A stretch of 64,000 nt of DNA, taken from contig NZ_CP108025.1 in NCBI RefSeq assembly GCF_041435095.1, forward strand, positions 2,852,001 to 2,916,000, written 5' to 3'. Of the stretch, positions 44,979 to 54,735 are shown in pieces. How positions within the stretch are numbered: position 1 is the stretch's first letter; each line of letters begins with the position of its first letter. This DNA is from Kitasatospora sp. NBC_00315 (lineage in GTDB: Bacteria > Actinomycetota > Actinomycetes > Streptomycetales > Streptomycetaceae). The translations under genes were made by a program, and so were the position numbers. Under the pieces are notes generated by a model. The model saw only the letters and a program-made list of their open reading frames with translations. It was not told the origin of the DNA and made no database searches.

Positions 44979-47900
44979 TCAGCGGGCGACCGGCCCCGGC
45001 TCCCGGCGCTCTCCCCCGGCCCGGCCGGCGGCCGGTACGCCGGCCCGCAGCCGCTGGCTGATCACCTGCGAGATCCCGTCGCCCTTCATGGTCACGCCGT
45101 ACAGCGCGTCGGCGCATTCCATGGTGAGTTTCTGGTGGGTGATCACGATCAGCTGGGAGCTCTCCCGCAGCTCCTCCATGATCGCGATCAGCCGGCGCAG
45201 GTTGGTCTCGTCCAGCGCCGCCTCCACCTCGTCCATCACGTAGAACGGGCTGGGCCGCGCCTTGAAGATCGACACCAGCAGGGCCACCGCCGTGAGGGAG
45301 CGCTCACCGCCGGAGAGCAGGGACAGCCGCTTGACCCGCTTGCCCGGCGGACGCGCCTCCACCTCCACCCCGGTGGTCAGCATGTCGTCGGGGTCGGTCA
45401 GCACCAGCCGCCCCTCGCCGCCCGGGAAGAGCCGCGAGAAGACGCCCTCGAACTGCGCCGCCGTGTCCAGGTAGGCGGCGGTGAACAGCTGCTCGACCCT
45501 GAGATCGACGTCCTTGACGATCTCCAGCAGGTCGCGCCGGCTGCGCTTGAGGTCGTCCAACTGCTCGCCCAGGAACGAGTGCCGCTCCTCCAGCGCCTCG
45601 AACTCCTCCAGCGCCAGCGGATTGACCCTGCCCAGCTGCTGGTACGCCCGCTCGGCGGCGCGCAGTCGCTTCTCCTGCTCGCTCCGGACGTACGGCCCGG
45701 GCGCGCCCGGCTCCTGCCCGTCCTCCGGGACGGACGGCGGTACCGGCCGGTCCGGTCCGAAGCCGGCGAGCAGTTCGCCGGCCTCGATCCCGAACTCCTC
45801 CAGGGACCTCGCCTCCAGCTGCTCGATCCGCAGCCGCTGCTCGGCGCGCAGCACCTCGTCGCGATGGCCGGCGTCGACCAGCGCGTCCAGTTCGCTCTTG
45901 AGTTCGCGTCCGTGCTCGCGCCCGGCCCGCAGTTCGCTCTCCCGGTCGCCCCGGTCCTGCTCCACCTGCGCCCGCTCGGCGTCGGCCCGGGAGAGCGAGA
46001 CCTCCAGGCAGGCGAGCAGCTGCCGGGCGCCGGCCGCGACGGCGTTCGCCACAACCCCCTCGTGCTCGGCCCGCCGGCGTCCGGCCGCCGCCCGCGCGCG
46101 GGCCTCCCGCTCGGCCCGCGCCGAGCGCTCCAGCTGGTCGGCCCGGCCCGCCAGCCCCCGGACCCGCTCCTCGTGGGTGCGCACGGCCAACCTGGTCTCC
46201 AGTTCGACCTGCCGGGCCCGGGCGGACTCCTCGGTCAACCGGGCCTGTTCACAGGCGTCGGGCTCCTGTTCCTCCGACGCGGCCGACTCCTCGACCGCGG
46301 CGAGCCGCCGCGCCGACTCCTCGGCCGCGGCCAGCGCCTCTTCCACGCCCTCCTCGGCCCGGGCCGCCGAGGCGGCGAGCCGCTGCGCCTCGCCGACCGC
46401 GGCCCTGGCCTGACCGCCGAGCCGCCCCAACGCGCCCGCCACCCGGGCCCGCTCCTTCTCCGCCTGCCGGACCCCCAGAGCCAGTCGCTCCACCTCGGCG
46501 ACCGCCTCCCGGCGCTGCCCGCCGGCCTCGGCGAGCCGCTCGGCCAGCTGCGCGCACCGGGCGTCCAGCTCCTCGATCGCGTGGGCGGCCTCCTCCACCG
46601 CGGCCCGGGTCTCCAGCAGGCTCGGCGCACCGGCCGAGCCACCCTGTGCGAAGCCCGCGCCCAGGCGGTCGCCGTCCGCCGTGTAGGCCACCACCTCGCT
46701 TTCCTCCCGCACCAGTTGCTGCGCCTCCTCCAGACCGGCCACCACCACGGCGCCGGCCAGCAGGGCCCGCACCGCGGGCAGCAGTGCGGCCGGGCCGTCC
46801 ACCAGGTCCGCGGCCCGGCGGGCACCGTCGGGCAGCCTGGCGGGCGGCTGCCGGTGCCCGTCGTACGGCGGCCGGCCCGCGATCAGCAGCGCGGCCCGGC
46901 CCGCGTCCTCCTTGCGGAGCAGGCGCAGCGCCTGCGCGGCGGCGTCCAGGCCGTCCACCGCGACGGCGTCCGCCGCCGCCCCGAGGGCCGCGGCGACGGC
47001 CGTCTCGTGTCCCGCTTCGACCTTCAGCAGTGCGGCGGCCGGCCCGAGCAGCCCGGCGAGCCGGTCCGAGGCGGCGAGCAGCGCGCCGCTGCCGTCCTTG
47101 CGGCGCAGCCCGAGGGCGAGCGCCTCCCGGCGGGCGGCGGCGGCGGCCCGCTCCCGCTCGGCGGTGCCCACCGCGTCCCGGACGGCGGCGAGTTCACGCT
47201 CCCGTTCGCCGAGCGCGGCGCGGGCCCGCTGATGGCCGGCTTCCAGCTCGTCGTCCTGCTCCGCCAGGCCGTCCACCTCGTCCTGGAGCTGCTGGAACTC
47301 CTGCTGGGCGGCCTCGGCGCGCACCAGTGCCTCGTCCCTGGCCTCGGCGAGGCGGCCGATCTCGGCCTGCACGCCGGCCGCCTTCGAGCGGGCCGCGGTT
47401 GCCTGCCCCTGCAGCCTGGCCAGACCCTCGCGCCGGTCCGCGACGGCGCGCGCGGCGGCCTTCAACCGGCTTTCCTCCTGCTGGAGTTCACGCTCCCGCT
47501 CGGCCCGGGTCTCGACCGCCTCGGCCAGCGCGTACCGCGCCTGTTCCAGCGCCTCGGCGAGCTCGCTCTCCTCATCCCGGACCCGCTCTGCCTCGTGCTC
47601 CAGCTCCTGCGGGTCGCGCCCGGGCCGCTCCTGCGCCAGGCCGCTGCTGAGCGCGTGCCGGGCCCTGGCCTCGGCCAGGCCGACGGTTCCCCTGGCCCGT
47701 TCGGTCAACGCGGAGAGCCGGTACCAGGTCTGCCTGGCCTCCTCCAGGCGCGGTCCGAGCTGCTGGACCTGCGCCTCCAGGACGGCTTCGCGCTGCTGGG
47801 CGCGGGCGAGTTCCTGCTCCACCACCGAGCGGCGCCGGCGCAGCGCCAGTTCGTCCGCGATCTCGGCCTCGGCGGCGTGGCGGAGTGTCAGCAGGTCGTC

Positions 47901-48593
47901 CGCCAGCAGCCGCAGCCTGGCGTCGCGCAGGTCGGCCTGGATCCCGGCCGCGCGCCGGGCGATCTTCGCCTGGCGTCCGAGCGGCCCGAGCTGCCGACGG
48001 AGTTCGGCCACGAGATCCTGGACGCGGTTGAGGTTGACCTGCATCGCGTCCAGCTTGCGCAGCGCCTTCTCCTTGCGCTTGCGGTGCTTGAGGACGCCTG
48101 CCGCCTCCTCGATGAAGGCCCGGCGGCCCATCGGGTCGGCCTGCAGCACGGAGTCCAGTCGGCCCTGACCCACGATCACGTGCATCTCGCGGCCGATGCC
48201 GGAGTCGGAGAGCAGCTCCTGGATGTCGAGCAGGCGGCAGGTGTCCCCGTTCAGCGCGTACTCGCTGCCGCCGTTGCGGAACATCGTGCGGGTGATCGTC
48301 ACCTCGGCGTAGTCGATGGGCAGCGCGCCGTCGGTGTTGTCGATGGTGAGGCTGACCTCGGCCCGGCCGAGGGGGCTTCGCCCGCTCGTCCCGGCGAAGA
48401 TGACGTCCTCCATCTTGCCGCCGCGCAGCGACTTGGCGCCCTGCTCGCCCATCACCCAGGACAGCGCGTCCACCACGTTGGACTTGCCGGAGCCGTTGGG
48501 GCCGACCACACAGGTGATGCCCGGCTCGAAGCGCAGCGTGGTGGCGGAGGCGAAGGACTTGAAACCGCGCAGGGTCAGGCTCTTCAGGTGCAC
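44979..48593 (-). CDS. smc: Chromosome segregation protein SMC
   Basis: 1204 residues. The GTG at 48593 follows GAGGAGAG and gives VHLKSLTLRGFKSFASATTL. Head domain halves at both ends: Walker A GPNGSGKSN (about residues 33-41), signature SLLSGGERSLTAVALL and Walker B FYVMDEVEAALDETN near the C terminus. The hinge is at about 510-690 (GSGALLAASDRLAGLLGPAA region). The two coiled-coil arms are Glu/Arg/Ala-rich and flank it. SMC with ScpAB compacts and segregates the chromosome, critical during sporulation septation. It lies directly upstream of ftsY. Confidence 0.97.
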   Translation of the reverse strand: MHLKSLTLRGFKSFASATTLRFEPGITCVVGPNGSGKSNVVDALSWVMGEQGAKSLRGGKMEDVIFAGTSGRSPLGRAEVSLTIDNTDGALPIDYAEVTITRTMFRNGGSEYALNGDTCRLLDIQELLSDSGIGREMHVIVGQGRLDSVLQADPMGRRAFIEEAAGVLKHRKRKEKALRKLDAMQVNLNRVQDLVAELRRQLGPLGRQAKIARRAAGIQADLRDARLRLLADDLLTLRHAAEAEIADELALRRRRSVVEQELARAQQREAVLEAQVQQLGPRLEEARQTWYRLSALTERARGTVGLAEARARHALSSGLAQERPGRDPQELEHEAERVRDEESELAEALEQARYALAEAVETRAERERELQQEESRLKAAARAVADRREGLARLQGQATAARSKAAGVQAEIGRLAEARDEALVRAEAAQQEFQQLQDEVDGLAEQDDELEAGHQRARAALGERERELAAVRDAVGTAERERAAAAARREALALGLRRKDGSGALLAASDRLAGLLGPAAALLKVEAGHETAVAAALGAAADAVAVDGLDAAAQALRLLRKEDAGRAALLIAGRPPYDGHRQPPARLPDGARRAADLVDGPAALLPAVRALLAGAVVVAGLEEAQQLVREESEVVAYTADGDRLGAGFAQGGSAGAPSLLETRAAVEEAAHAIEELDARCAQLAERLAEAGGQRREAVAEVERLALGVRQAEKERARVAGALGRLGGQARAAVGEAQRLAASAARAEEGVEEALAAAEESARRLAAVEESAASEEQEPDACEQARLTEESARARQVELETRLAVRTHEERVRGLAGRADQLERSARAEREARARAAAGRRRAEHEGVVANAVAAGARQLLACLEVSLSRADAERAQVEQDRGDRESELRAGREHGRELKSELDALVDAGHRDEVLRAEQRLRIEQLEARSLEEFGIEAGELLAGFGPDRPVPPSVPEDGQEPGAPGPYVRSEQEKRLRAAERAYQQLGRVNPLALEEFEALEERHSFLGEQLDDLKRSRRDLLEIVKDVDLRVEQLFTAAYLDTAAQFEGVFSRLFPGGEGRLVLTDPDDMLTTGVEVEARPPGKRVKRLSLLSGGERSLTAVALLVSIFKARPSPFYVMDEVEAALDETNLRRLIAIMEELRESSQLIVITHQKLTMECADALYGVTMKGDGISQVISQRLRAGVPAAGRAGGERREPGPVAR

Positions 48594-48902
48594 GCGCCGG
48601 CTCTCCTCGTCACTCGCCCGACCCCCCGGCGACTGTATCCGGCCGGGCTGCCGGACGGTTTCAGGCCCGCGGACGGCAGGCATCCGGACGGTTTCAGGTG
48701 CGCGGCCGAGGGGAACCTAAGCGGCAGGGGGTCGGACAGGGGGCGATGACGCAGGGCCGGAGACGACGCGCAGAGCGGTGCGGCGACGGCCCTGGCGCGC
48801 CGGGAGACGACGAAGGGACGCCGGTCAGGGCGTCCCTTGCAAGCTGCGTCCCTTGCGGGAGCTCAGTGCACAACGGCGTCGATCAGCGGAGCCAACCGGG
48901 GA
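48594..48902. other. Spacer between smc and the 67-residue coiled-coil gene
   Basis: 309 bp. It contains the smc ribosome binding site, a 15-bp direct repeat ccggacggtttcagg at 48651 and 48684, and a terminator hairpin at 48813-48838. No gene is visible. Confidence 0.5.
48813..48838 (-). terminator. Terminator after the 67-residue coiled-coil gene
   Basis: AAGGGACGCC-ggtcag-GGCGTCCCTT, a perfect 10-bp stem with 6-nt loop, 65 bp past the small gene's stop. No U tract follows. Confidence 0.7.
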
Positions 48903-49106
48903 TCAGGTGAGTGCCGGCTCGCGCTGGTCCAGATCGATGCTGCTGAGCAGCGAGTGCTCGTCAGCGACAGCGGCGAGAGCGTCGTTCTCGGCCTGCATCC
49001 GAATGAGCTCGGACTCCAGATCCTGAACGCGCTGCTGCAGCCGTCGCATCTCGGTGAGCATTCGCGGGTCGGGGCCGCCGACGTACCCGAGAAGCGCCTT
49101 TGCCAT
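48903..49106 (-). CDS. Small conserved coiled-coil protein
   Basis: 67 residues. ATG 49106 has GGAGGACC upstream and gives MAKALLGYVGGPDPRMLTEM. Residues about 18-47 form a heptad-like coiled coil (MRRLQQRVQDLESELIRMQA). The tail is acidic (SSIDLDQREPALT). The protein is conserved in Streptomyces near smc, as far as I recall; the function is unknown. Its size and composition suggest a small dimerising adaptor. Confidence 0.85.
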   Translation of the reverse strand: MAKALLGYVGGPDPRMLTEMRRLQQRVQDLESELIRMQAENDALAAVADEHSLLSSIDLDQREPALT

Positions 49107-49577
49107 GATGAGTGGTCCTCCACGCTGAGTGACCGAACCTGAGCGGTATGGGTCTAGGGGGAAGGGGGACGCACGCGCGTCGCGCCACCGGCAGTGCTGG
49201 CTGGGCACTACGGAACAGCCACCGTGAGCTGGGCTCACGAGGGCATGCACCTACCGGGAAAACGCGGTCGTGTGCGCGGGTTTCCAGCGTCTCACCAAAG
49301 ACGGAACGGGTCAACACGATCACCGCACGCTACCGCGCCCCTGTCACCTGCACGGCGGAGGAGTCACGCCGGGCGGTCTCGGGCGGGGGTCCACCGGTGC
49401 GTGCCGGTGGATCACTGCTCGATGCGGAGTCAACCACGAGTCTGCCCGGAAGGCAACCGCACGACACCGGCAGTTCCGTACGGAATGGCCCAGTCCGCCT
49501 TGCGGTCCCGTCCGAAGCGGCCGAACGGCGTCCTGCCAGGCGATTCGTCCGATGCGCCCGACCGGCGCACCGGCCGC
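49107..49577. other. Spacer between the coiled-coil gene and acylphosphatase gene
   Basis: 471 bp with no gene-like reading frame of convincing composition; GC is somewhat lower at 49260-49330. One perfect hairpin, TCCACCGG-tgcgtg-CCGGTGGA, is at 49390-49411. The 5' end should hold the small gene's promoter. Confidence 0.45.
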
Positions 49578-49871
49578 TCAGCGGATCGCGAAGCCGTCGT
49601 AGCCGTCGCCGGTCGCCGTCCAGATCTCGGTCACGCCGGTGACCGCCCCGGGAGTGCCCGGGCCGCGCAGCAGGGCCAGCAGCCGCTCGCAGTCGGCGGG
49701 CAGGCCCTCCGCCACCACCTGCACCCGGCCGTCGCCGAGGTTGCTCGCATAACCGGTCAGGCCGATCTCCAGCGCCCGGGCCCGCGTCCACCAGCGGAAG
49801 CCCACCTGCTGGACCCTGCCGCGCACCCATGCGGTGGCCCGGACGGGTTCGTTGCTGTCACGACCATGCAT
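49578..49871 (-). CDS. acyP: Acylphosphatase
   Basis: 97 residues, standard length. Hydrolyses acyl phosphates such as acetyl phosphate. The signature is complete: [20 protein letters not shown] with catalytic Arg26, and [20 protein letters not shown] with Asn44. ATG 49871 is chosen; GTG 49877 is nearby. It is monocistronic here, divergent from the CAP-domain gene 147 bp away. Confidence 0.95.
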   Translation of the reverse strand: MHGRDSNEPVRATAWVRGRVQQVGFRWWTRARALEIGLTGYASNLGDGRVQVVAEGLPADCERLLALLRGPGTPGAVTGVTEIWTATGDGYDGFAIR

Positions 49872-50018
49872 GCCCACGACCCTATCCGGGCCACCGGGCG
49901 GCCGCTCCCGGCGGCCACACTCCCCCCACCTCTCCTTTTCCGTCCATCCTCTCCCGTCACTGCCGGTATGCCCTAGAGTCCTCACCGATCGCTCACAGTT
50001 TCGGGAGGGGCCAGCGCC

Positions 50019-50894
50019 ATGGCACGACACGCACGCGGTCCGCAGCCCGCAGCCGAGTACTCCCCCGCTCAGGAGCCCGCCGGCCGGGCCGACCGCCGGC
50101 GCGCCAAGGCGGCCCGTCAGAAGCGCCGCAGGACGGGCGGACTGCTCGCGATCTGCGCCACCGCGCTCGCCGCCGGCGCCGGCGGCGTGGTCAGCGGGGT
50201 CCTGCCGGCGCCGGGAATGAGCGTGGCCGCGGGCGACCTGACCGTGGGCGGCCTGCCGCCGGCCGGCAGCAGCGGGCCCGCCGACGCCGGGGCGTCCGCG
50301 CCGTCCGGCTCGGCGCGCGGGGACGCCTCGCCGGCGGCCGACCGAGGCGAGGCCCGCTCACCGCTGGCCTCCCCCTCCGCGACGGCCTCGCCCACCGCCT
50401 CGCCCACGGCCACCCCGACGGCCACCGCCGCAGCACCGTCGCCCACCGCCACCACCACCACGCCCCGTCCGAGCGCCACCGCGAAGACCTCGCCCTCCGC
50501 AAGCCCGGCCAAGAAGGCCGCCGGCCCCGCCGCGGCCGTCCTCTCCCTGGTCAACGAGCAGCGCGCGCAGGCCGGCTGCGGGCCGGTGACCGCCGACGCG
50601 CGACTGGACGCGCTGGCACAGGCGTTCAGCGACGACATGGCCGCCCGTGGCTTCTTCGACCACACCGACCCGGACGGCCACACTCCGTGGGACCGCGCCA
50701 AGGCGGCCGGCATCTCCAACCTCGGCGGCGAGAACATCGCCCGGGGCCAGGCCACCCCCGAGGCGGTGATGACCGCCTGGATGAACAGCCCGGGCCACCG
50801 CGCCAATATCCTGAACTGCAACTTCACCACGCTGGGTGTGGGCGTCCACCAGGGGTCGGGCGGGCCCTGGTGGACACAGGACTTCGGCTTCTGA
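50019..50894 (+). CDS. CAP/SCP domain extracellular protein
   Basis: 291 residues. A positively charged N terminus ([12 protein letters not shown]) is followed by a hydrophobic signal/anchor (about 39-62, [20 protein letters not shown]). A Ser/Thr/Pro/Ala-rich linker (~75-165, with [11 protein letters not shown]) reaches the CAP domain (about 170-291): [60 protein letters not shown] and [20 protein letters not shown], with the expected His and Glu residues. Two Cys could form a disulfide. Such proteins are secreted; activity is unknown. Ribosome binding site GGGAGGGGCC precedes ATG 50019. Confidence 0.9.
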   Translation: MARHARGPQPAAEYSPAQEPAGRADRRRAKAARQKRRRTGGLLAICATALAAGAGGVVSGVLPAPGMSVAAGDLTVGGLPPAGSSGPADAGASAPSGSARGDASPAADRGEARSPLASPSATASPTASPTATPTATAAAPSPTATTTTPRPSATAKTSPSASPAKKAAGPAAAVLSLVNEQRAQAGCGPVTADARLDALAQAFSDDMAARGFFDHTDPDGHTPWDRAKAAGISNLGGENIARGQATPEAVMTAWMNSPGHRANILNCNFTTLGVGVHQGSGGPWWTQDFGF

Positions 50895-50912
50895 GCGGCG
50901 CCGCCGACCTAC

Positions 50913-50968
50913 GTCACCCCTGAACGGTCACCTCTGAACCGTCACGCCTGAACCGTCGCGCCTCGACG
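50913..50968. repeat. Four 14-bp tandem repeats
   Basis: Four units, gtcacccctgaacg, gtcacctctgaacc, gtcacgcctgaacc and gtcgcgcctcgacg, at 50913, 50927, 50941 and 50955. They diverge progressively along the array. They lie just past the CAP gene stop, before a terminator. Confidence 0.85.
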
Positions 50969-50971
50969 CGC

Positions 50972-51009
50972 CTGCGGCGCGGCTCCCGTACCCCGGGGCC
51001 GCGCCGCAG
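50972..51009. terminator. Terminator between the convergent CAP and TPM-like genes
   Basis: CTGCGGCGCGGC pairs perfectly (12 bp) with GCCGCGCCGCAG around a 14-nt loop. It serves both convergent genes. Confidence 0.8.
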
Positions 51010-51045
51010 TCTTCGCCCGTCGCCGGCGGGCGCGCCGGTCAGCGC

Positions 51046-52437
51046 TCAGAATCCGCCGCCGAAATCCCCTCCACCGCCGCCGTCGAAGCCGCCACCGCCG
51101 CCGAAATCGCCACCGCCGCCGTCGAAGCCGCCGAAGTCCTGGGAATCGAAGTCCCCACCGGAGAAGTCGCCGCCGTCGACATCGCCACCGTCCTGGTCGC
51201 CGTCGAAACCGCCGTGCTGGCCGGGCGTGCCCCAGGCCTGGCCACCGCCCGTCATCGAGCCGAGCATGGTGCCGACCAGCAGGCCCGGCAGCAGCCCGCC
51301 GCCCCCGTACCCGCCGAAGTAGCCGCCCGCCCACGGGCCGTAGGCCGGGCCGGCGTTCCAGTACGGCTGCGGACCGTGCTCGGTCGCGACCGTACGGATG
51401 TCCGGTTCCTGGCCGGAGGCGAGCCGGACGGCGTCCGCCGCGCAGACCGGGACGGGACGGGTGGCGCCGCCGCCCGGCGCCCACTCGGTGTCCTGCACGG
51501 ACGGGCCGTGCCGGGGGTCGAAGAAGCACGGCGGACGGCGCTCGGGCAGCGGCCGCCCCTCGCGCCTGGCCGCCAGCGTGGCCAGGGCGAAGCGGCCGCC
51601 CTCCAGCGCCTCGGTGACCGCCGTGACGTCCTCCGGACCCTTCGCCTCGTCCATGGTGCGCTTGGCGCGCTCGTACGAGTCCAGTCCCTGCGTGTAGTCA
51701 CCGCGCTGGGCGTCGTCCGCGTCCGGGGCGCCGGGGCTGAAGTCGAGCCGGTCGAGCTCCTCGCCGAAGGCCGTGATGTCCTCGTCGACGACCCGGCGCA
51801 GCTGGTCGAGCTCGGCCCGGCGCCGCTCCTCCTTGCGCTTCCCGGCGCGCCGGAACAGCAGCAGGACACCGCCGCCGGCCAGCGCCAGCAGCGCGAGTGG
51901 GACGACGATCGCGGCCACCGGGACGCCGCCCCCGGAGGAGGCCACCCCGTGGCCCTTGACCTGCGGCAGGGCCTGGTCGACGAAGTCGGTGACGGTGCCG
52001 TTGACGTCGCCCGGGTGGGAGCGCAGGGCCGCACCGGCGATCTTGTCGGCCGTGGCCGGGGCGAGCGCGGCCCGGTCCGAACGGGCCAGGAACCGGTCGC
52101 CGCGCCAGATCGCGTAGGTGCCCACGATGCCGACCTTGGTCCGCAGGTCCTCGAAGACCGTCCGGGCCGCGTAGTCGTCGGTGGCCGGCACGACCGCCAC
52201 GAACACCGGCTTGTCGGCGGCCTTGATCCTCGCCGCCAGGGCGTCGGCCTGGCTCCGGCTGAACCGGCCCTCCATCGCCGGGTCGACGAAGACCTGGCTC
52301 TGCTTGAGGGCCGAGGTGGCGGCGTCCAGGCCGCCCGCCGCGGAGGCTGCCGGGGCCAGCAGGAGCAGCAGCCCGAGCAGCACCGCCACCAGGGCCGCGG
52401 GCCCGGCGGCCGGGGAACGTCGAGCAAGTGGTCTCAT
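51046..52437 (-). CDS. TPM-like membrane protein with Gly-rich C terminus
   Basis: 463 residues. A signal peptide (about 13-34, AALVAVLLGLLLLLAPAASA), an extracytoplasmic domain (~35-170) with a TPM-like fold (VFVDPAMEGRFSRSQADALA, FEDLRTKVGIVGTYAIWRG) and one membrane span (about 172-194, GVPVAAIVVPLALLALAGGG) are visible. Then comes a cytoplasmic, charged/helical segment with conserved DRLDFSPGAPDADDAQRGDYTQ-like pieces, followed by a C-terminal tail (~365-463) rich in Gly, Asp and Phe (GGDFGGGGGFDGGGG). Relatives are common in actinobacteria but of unknown function; TPM-domain proteins were first linked to photosystem repair. Confidence 0.82.
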   Translation of the reverse strand: MRPLARRSPAAGPAALVAVLLGLLLLLAPAASAAGGLDAATSALKQSQVFVDPAMEGRFSRSQADALAARIKAADKPVFVAVVPATDDYAARTVFEDLRTKVGIVGTYAIWRGDRFLARSDRAALAPATADKIAGAALRSHPGDVNGTVTDFVDQALPQVKGHGVASSGGGVPVAAIVVPLALLALAGGGVLLLFRRAGKRKEERRRAELDQLRRVVDEDITAFGEELDRLDFSPGAPDADDAQRGDYTQGLDSYERAKRTMDEAKGPEDVTAVTEALEGGRFALATLAARREGRPLPERRPPCFFDPRHGPSVQDTEWAPGGGATRPVPVCAADAVRLASGQEPDIRTVATEHGPQPYWNAGPAYGPWAGGYFGGYGGGGLLPGLLVGTMLGSMTGGGQAWGTPGQHGGFDGDQDGGDVDGGDFSGGDFDSQDFGGFDGGGGDFGGGGGFDGGGGGDFGGGF

Positions 52438-52789
52438 GGCACCGACGCTACCGCCCCGGCCCCGGGCCCTTCACCCCTGGCCGCCCGCCGAGCCCGGTCC
52501 GGGACGGGCGCGTGAGCGCCGCGCTCCGATCGCCCGGGGCGCAGCGCGCCGCGCGGCGGGACCCGGGCCGCGGGACCCGGGCCGCGGGACCCGGGCCGCA
52601 CGCTGCCCGTCCGTCGCCCCGGGCGGGCCGCGCCACCACCGCGACCGGGCATAGTGGTGCCTGTCCGCCCGCCGTACCGGCCACGTCCCGGCCGCCCGCG
52701 CATACCTCGCACTCCCCCGCACGTCACTCCCCGCACGTCAGTCCCCCTGCCTCCTTCTCAACCTCCCTCTCTCCCGATCGGAGCATGTG
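52438..52789. other. Divergent spacer with repeats
   Basis: 352 bp between two divergent membrane-protein genes. It includes a 42-bp perfect array of three gggacccgggccgc units at 52558-52599 and C-rich sequence at 52700-52760. No gene or clear promoter was found. Confidence 0.45.
52558..52599. repeat. Three perfect 14-bp tandem repeats
   Basis: gggacccgggccgc three times in a row; each unit is itself nearly palindromic (acccgggc), so the array can form alternative hairpins. Confidence 0.9.
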
Positions 52790-53707
52790 GTGTTCATCGG
52801 CCTCGTGACCGCTGTCGGAGCCTCGGTCTGCTACGGCACCGGCTCCGTCCTCCAGGCCGTCGGCTCCCGCCGCTCCGCGCGTGAGGAGGCCGCCGCGCGG
52901 GGCCGCGAGGCCGGAATCACCGAGCACGGCGGCCCGAGCCTCGCCTCGACCGCGAAGGCCGTTGTCACCTGGGAGTTCATCCTCGGCACGGTGCTCGACT
53001 TCGTCGGGTTCCTGCTGGGGGCCCTGTCCGCGCGGCTGCTCCCGCTGTTCCTCTCCCAGACGGTCATCAGCGCGAATCTGGTCGTCACGGCGCTGCTGAG
53101 CGTCAGGCTGCTGGGCCTCCGGCTCAAGCGTCCGGAGTGGGCGTCGATCGGCGTCCTCTGCGCGGCCCTGGTCCTGTTGGCGGTGGCCGCCGGGCCGGAG
53201 GGCGGCCACGACGTCGCGGCGGCGGTGCACTGGTGGCTGCTGGGCGTCTCGGTCGTCCTGATCGCCGGCGGCAGCCTGCTCGTACGCCGGCTCGGCGCGG
53301 GCGCCGCGATCGCGGCGGGTCTGCTCTCCGGCCTGGGGTTCGGCGCCCTGGGCGTCGGCGTGCGGATCCTGGACGGCCTCGACCCGTTCGCGCTCGGCGA
53401 GCTGCTGAGCGACCCCGCCCTGTACGCGATCCTGATCGGCGGCCTCGGCGGGATGTACCTGCACACGGTCGCGCTGCAGACCGGCTCGGTCAACGGCGCG
53501 ACGGCCGCCCTGGTCGTCGGCGAGACGGTCGTGCCCGGCGTGGTCGGCGTCGTCTGGCTGGGCGACTCCGCACGGGACGGCCTGGGCTGGCTGGCCGCCT
53601 TCGGATTCGTCCTCGCGGTGGTCTCGGCCGTCTGCGTGGCCCACTTCGGGGAGAGCGAGCAGGAGATCGACGCCGACCCGCAGGCGGCGGCGCTCAGCGA
53701 GCACTGA
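52790..53707 (+). CDS. Multispanning membrane protein (EamA/DMT-like)
   Basis: 305 residues with about nine to ten membrane spans. The GTG at 52790 is six nt after GGAG. The arrangement of two similar halves (FIGLVTAVGASVCYGTGSVL near the start; LLGVSVVLIAGGSLLVRRLG at the middle) resembles drug/metabolite transporters of the DMT superfamily. The C-terminal tail is acidic (FGESEQEIDADPQAAALSEH). No substrate is evident. It converges with mutM. Confidence 0.8.
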   Translation: MFIGLVTAVGASVCYGTGSVLQAVGSRRSAREEAAARGREAGITEHGGPSLASTAKAVVTWEFILGTVLDFVGFLLGALSARLLPLFLSQTVISANLVVTALLSVRLLGLRLKRPEWASIGVLCAALVLLAVAAGPEGGHDVAAAVHWWLLGVSVVLIAGGSLLVRRLGAGAAIAAGLLSGLGFGALGVGVRILDGLDPFALGELLSDPALYAILIGGLGGMYLHTVALQTGSVNGATAALVVGETVVPGVVGVVWLGDSARDGLGWLAAFGFVLAVVSAVCVAHFGESEQEIDADPQAAALSEH

Positions 53708-53749
53708 CCTCCGGCGGCCGCGGTCGGCGCGGCGCCCTGCCGCAGCCGG

Positions 53750-54619
53750 TCAGCGCGGGCGCGGGACGGGCTGGCAGCGCGGGCAGAAGTAGCTGGAGCG
53801 GTTCATCCAGGCCGCACGGCGGATCGGGGTCCCGCAGCGGCCGCAGGGCTCGCCCTCGCGCCCGTAGGCGTCCAGGTCGCGGGAGAAGTAGCCGCTCTGA
53901 CCGTTCACGTTGACGTAGAGACTGTCGAAGCTGGTGCCGCCGACGGCCAGCGCCGCGTTCATCACCTCGCGGGCGTGCGCGAGCAGCAGGACGCCCTGCG
54001 GACGGGTGAGGGCGGCGGTCGGCCGGTCGTAGTGCAGCCGGGCGCGCCAGAGCGCCTCGTCGGCGTAGATGTTGCCGACGCCGCTGATCAGGGTCTGGTC
54101 GAGCAGCGCCCGCTTGACGGTGGTGCGCTTGGCCCGCAGCGCGGCGATGAAGGCGCCGTCGTCGAAGCGCGGGTCCAGCGGGTCACGGGCGATGTGCGCG
54201 ATGGAGACCGGGGTGCCCTCCGAGTCCCCCTCCTGCGCCTCCTCGACGGCGAGGCCGCCGAACGTCCGCTGGTCCACGAAGCGCAGTTCGCGTCCGCCGT
54301 CGGTGAAACGCAGGCGCACGCGCAGGTGGGTCTCGTCGGGCGCGGACGGGTCCTGGACGAGGAGCTGACCGCTCATCCCGAGGTGGCCGATCAGCGAGAA
54401 ACCCGTGCCGGTGCCGGTCAGGGGCACCCAGAGGTACTTGCCGCGCCGCCGGGCCCCGCCGAGGGTGGTGCCGGTGAGGCGGGCCGTGAAGTCGGCGGCC
54501 CCGGCCGGCTGCCGGCGGACGGCGCGCGGGTGCAGCACCTGGACCTCGGCGACGGTGCGGTCCGCCACCCAGTCGGCCAGCCCGCGCCGGACGACCTCCA
54601 CCTCGGGAAGTTCGGGCAT
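53750..54619 (-). CDS. mutM: Formamidopyrimidine-DNA glycosylase
   Basis: 289 residues. Fpg/MutM removes oxidised purines such as 8-oxoG and nicks by beta/delta-elimination. The catalytic N terminus [14 protein letters not shown] has Pro2 and Glu3. A conserved Lys is in GKYLWVPL. The DNA-binding H2TH block is [18 protein letters not shown]. The C-terminal zinc finger is [20 protein letters not shown] followed by CPRC. ATG 54619 is preceded by GGAGG. Follows rnc by 116 bp. Confidence 0.96.
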   Translation of the reverse strand: MPELPEVEVVRRGLADWVADRTVAEVQVLHPRAVRRQPAGAADFTARLTGTTLGGARRRGKYLWVPLTGTGTGFSLIGHLGMSGQLLVQDPSAPDETHLRVRLRFTDGGRELRFVDQRTFGGLAVEEAQEGDSEGTPVSIAHIARDPLDPRFDDGAFIAALRAKRTTVKRALLDQTLISGVGNIYADEALWRARLHYDRPTAALTRPQGVLLLAHAREVMNAALAVGGTSFDSLYVNVNGQSGYFSRDLDAYGREGEPCGRCGTPIRRAAWMNRSSYFCPRCQPVPRPR

Positions 54620-54735
54620 GGCGTCCTCCGGCCGTCGCGGTTCGTCGGACCCGTGAGCGGGCTCAGGGGGCGGTACTCGGCGCCCGGTGGACCCGAGGCC
54701 GATCGCCGCGGGCCGGGCCACCGGGGGCTCGGGGC

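Noticed and set aside
44847..48749. A 1300-codon plus-strand open frame opposite smc
   Set aside because: SMC on the minus strand is unambiguous; the antisense product is low-complexity and has no motif.
49148..49577. A gene in the spacer between the coiled-coil gene and acyP
   Set aside because: Open frames exist on both strands but start poorly, show no family motif and have composition unlike the real genes around.
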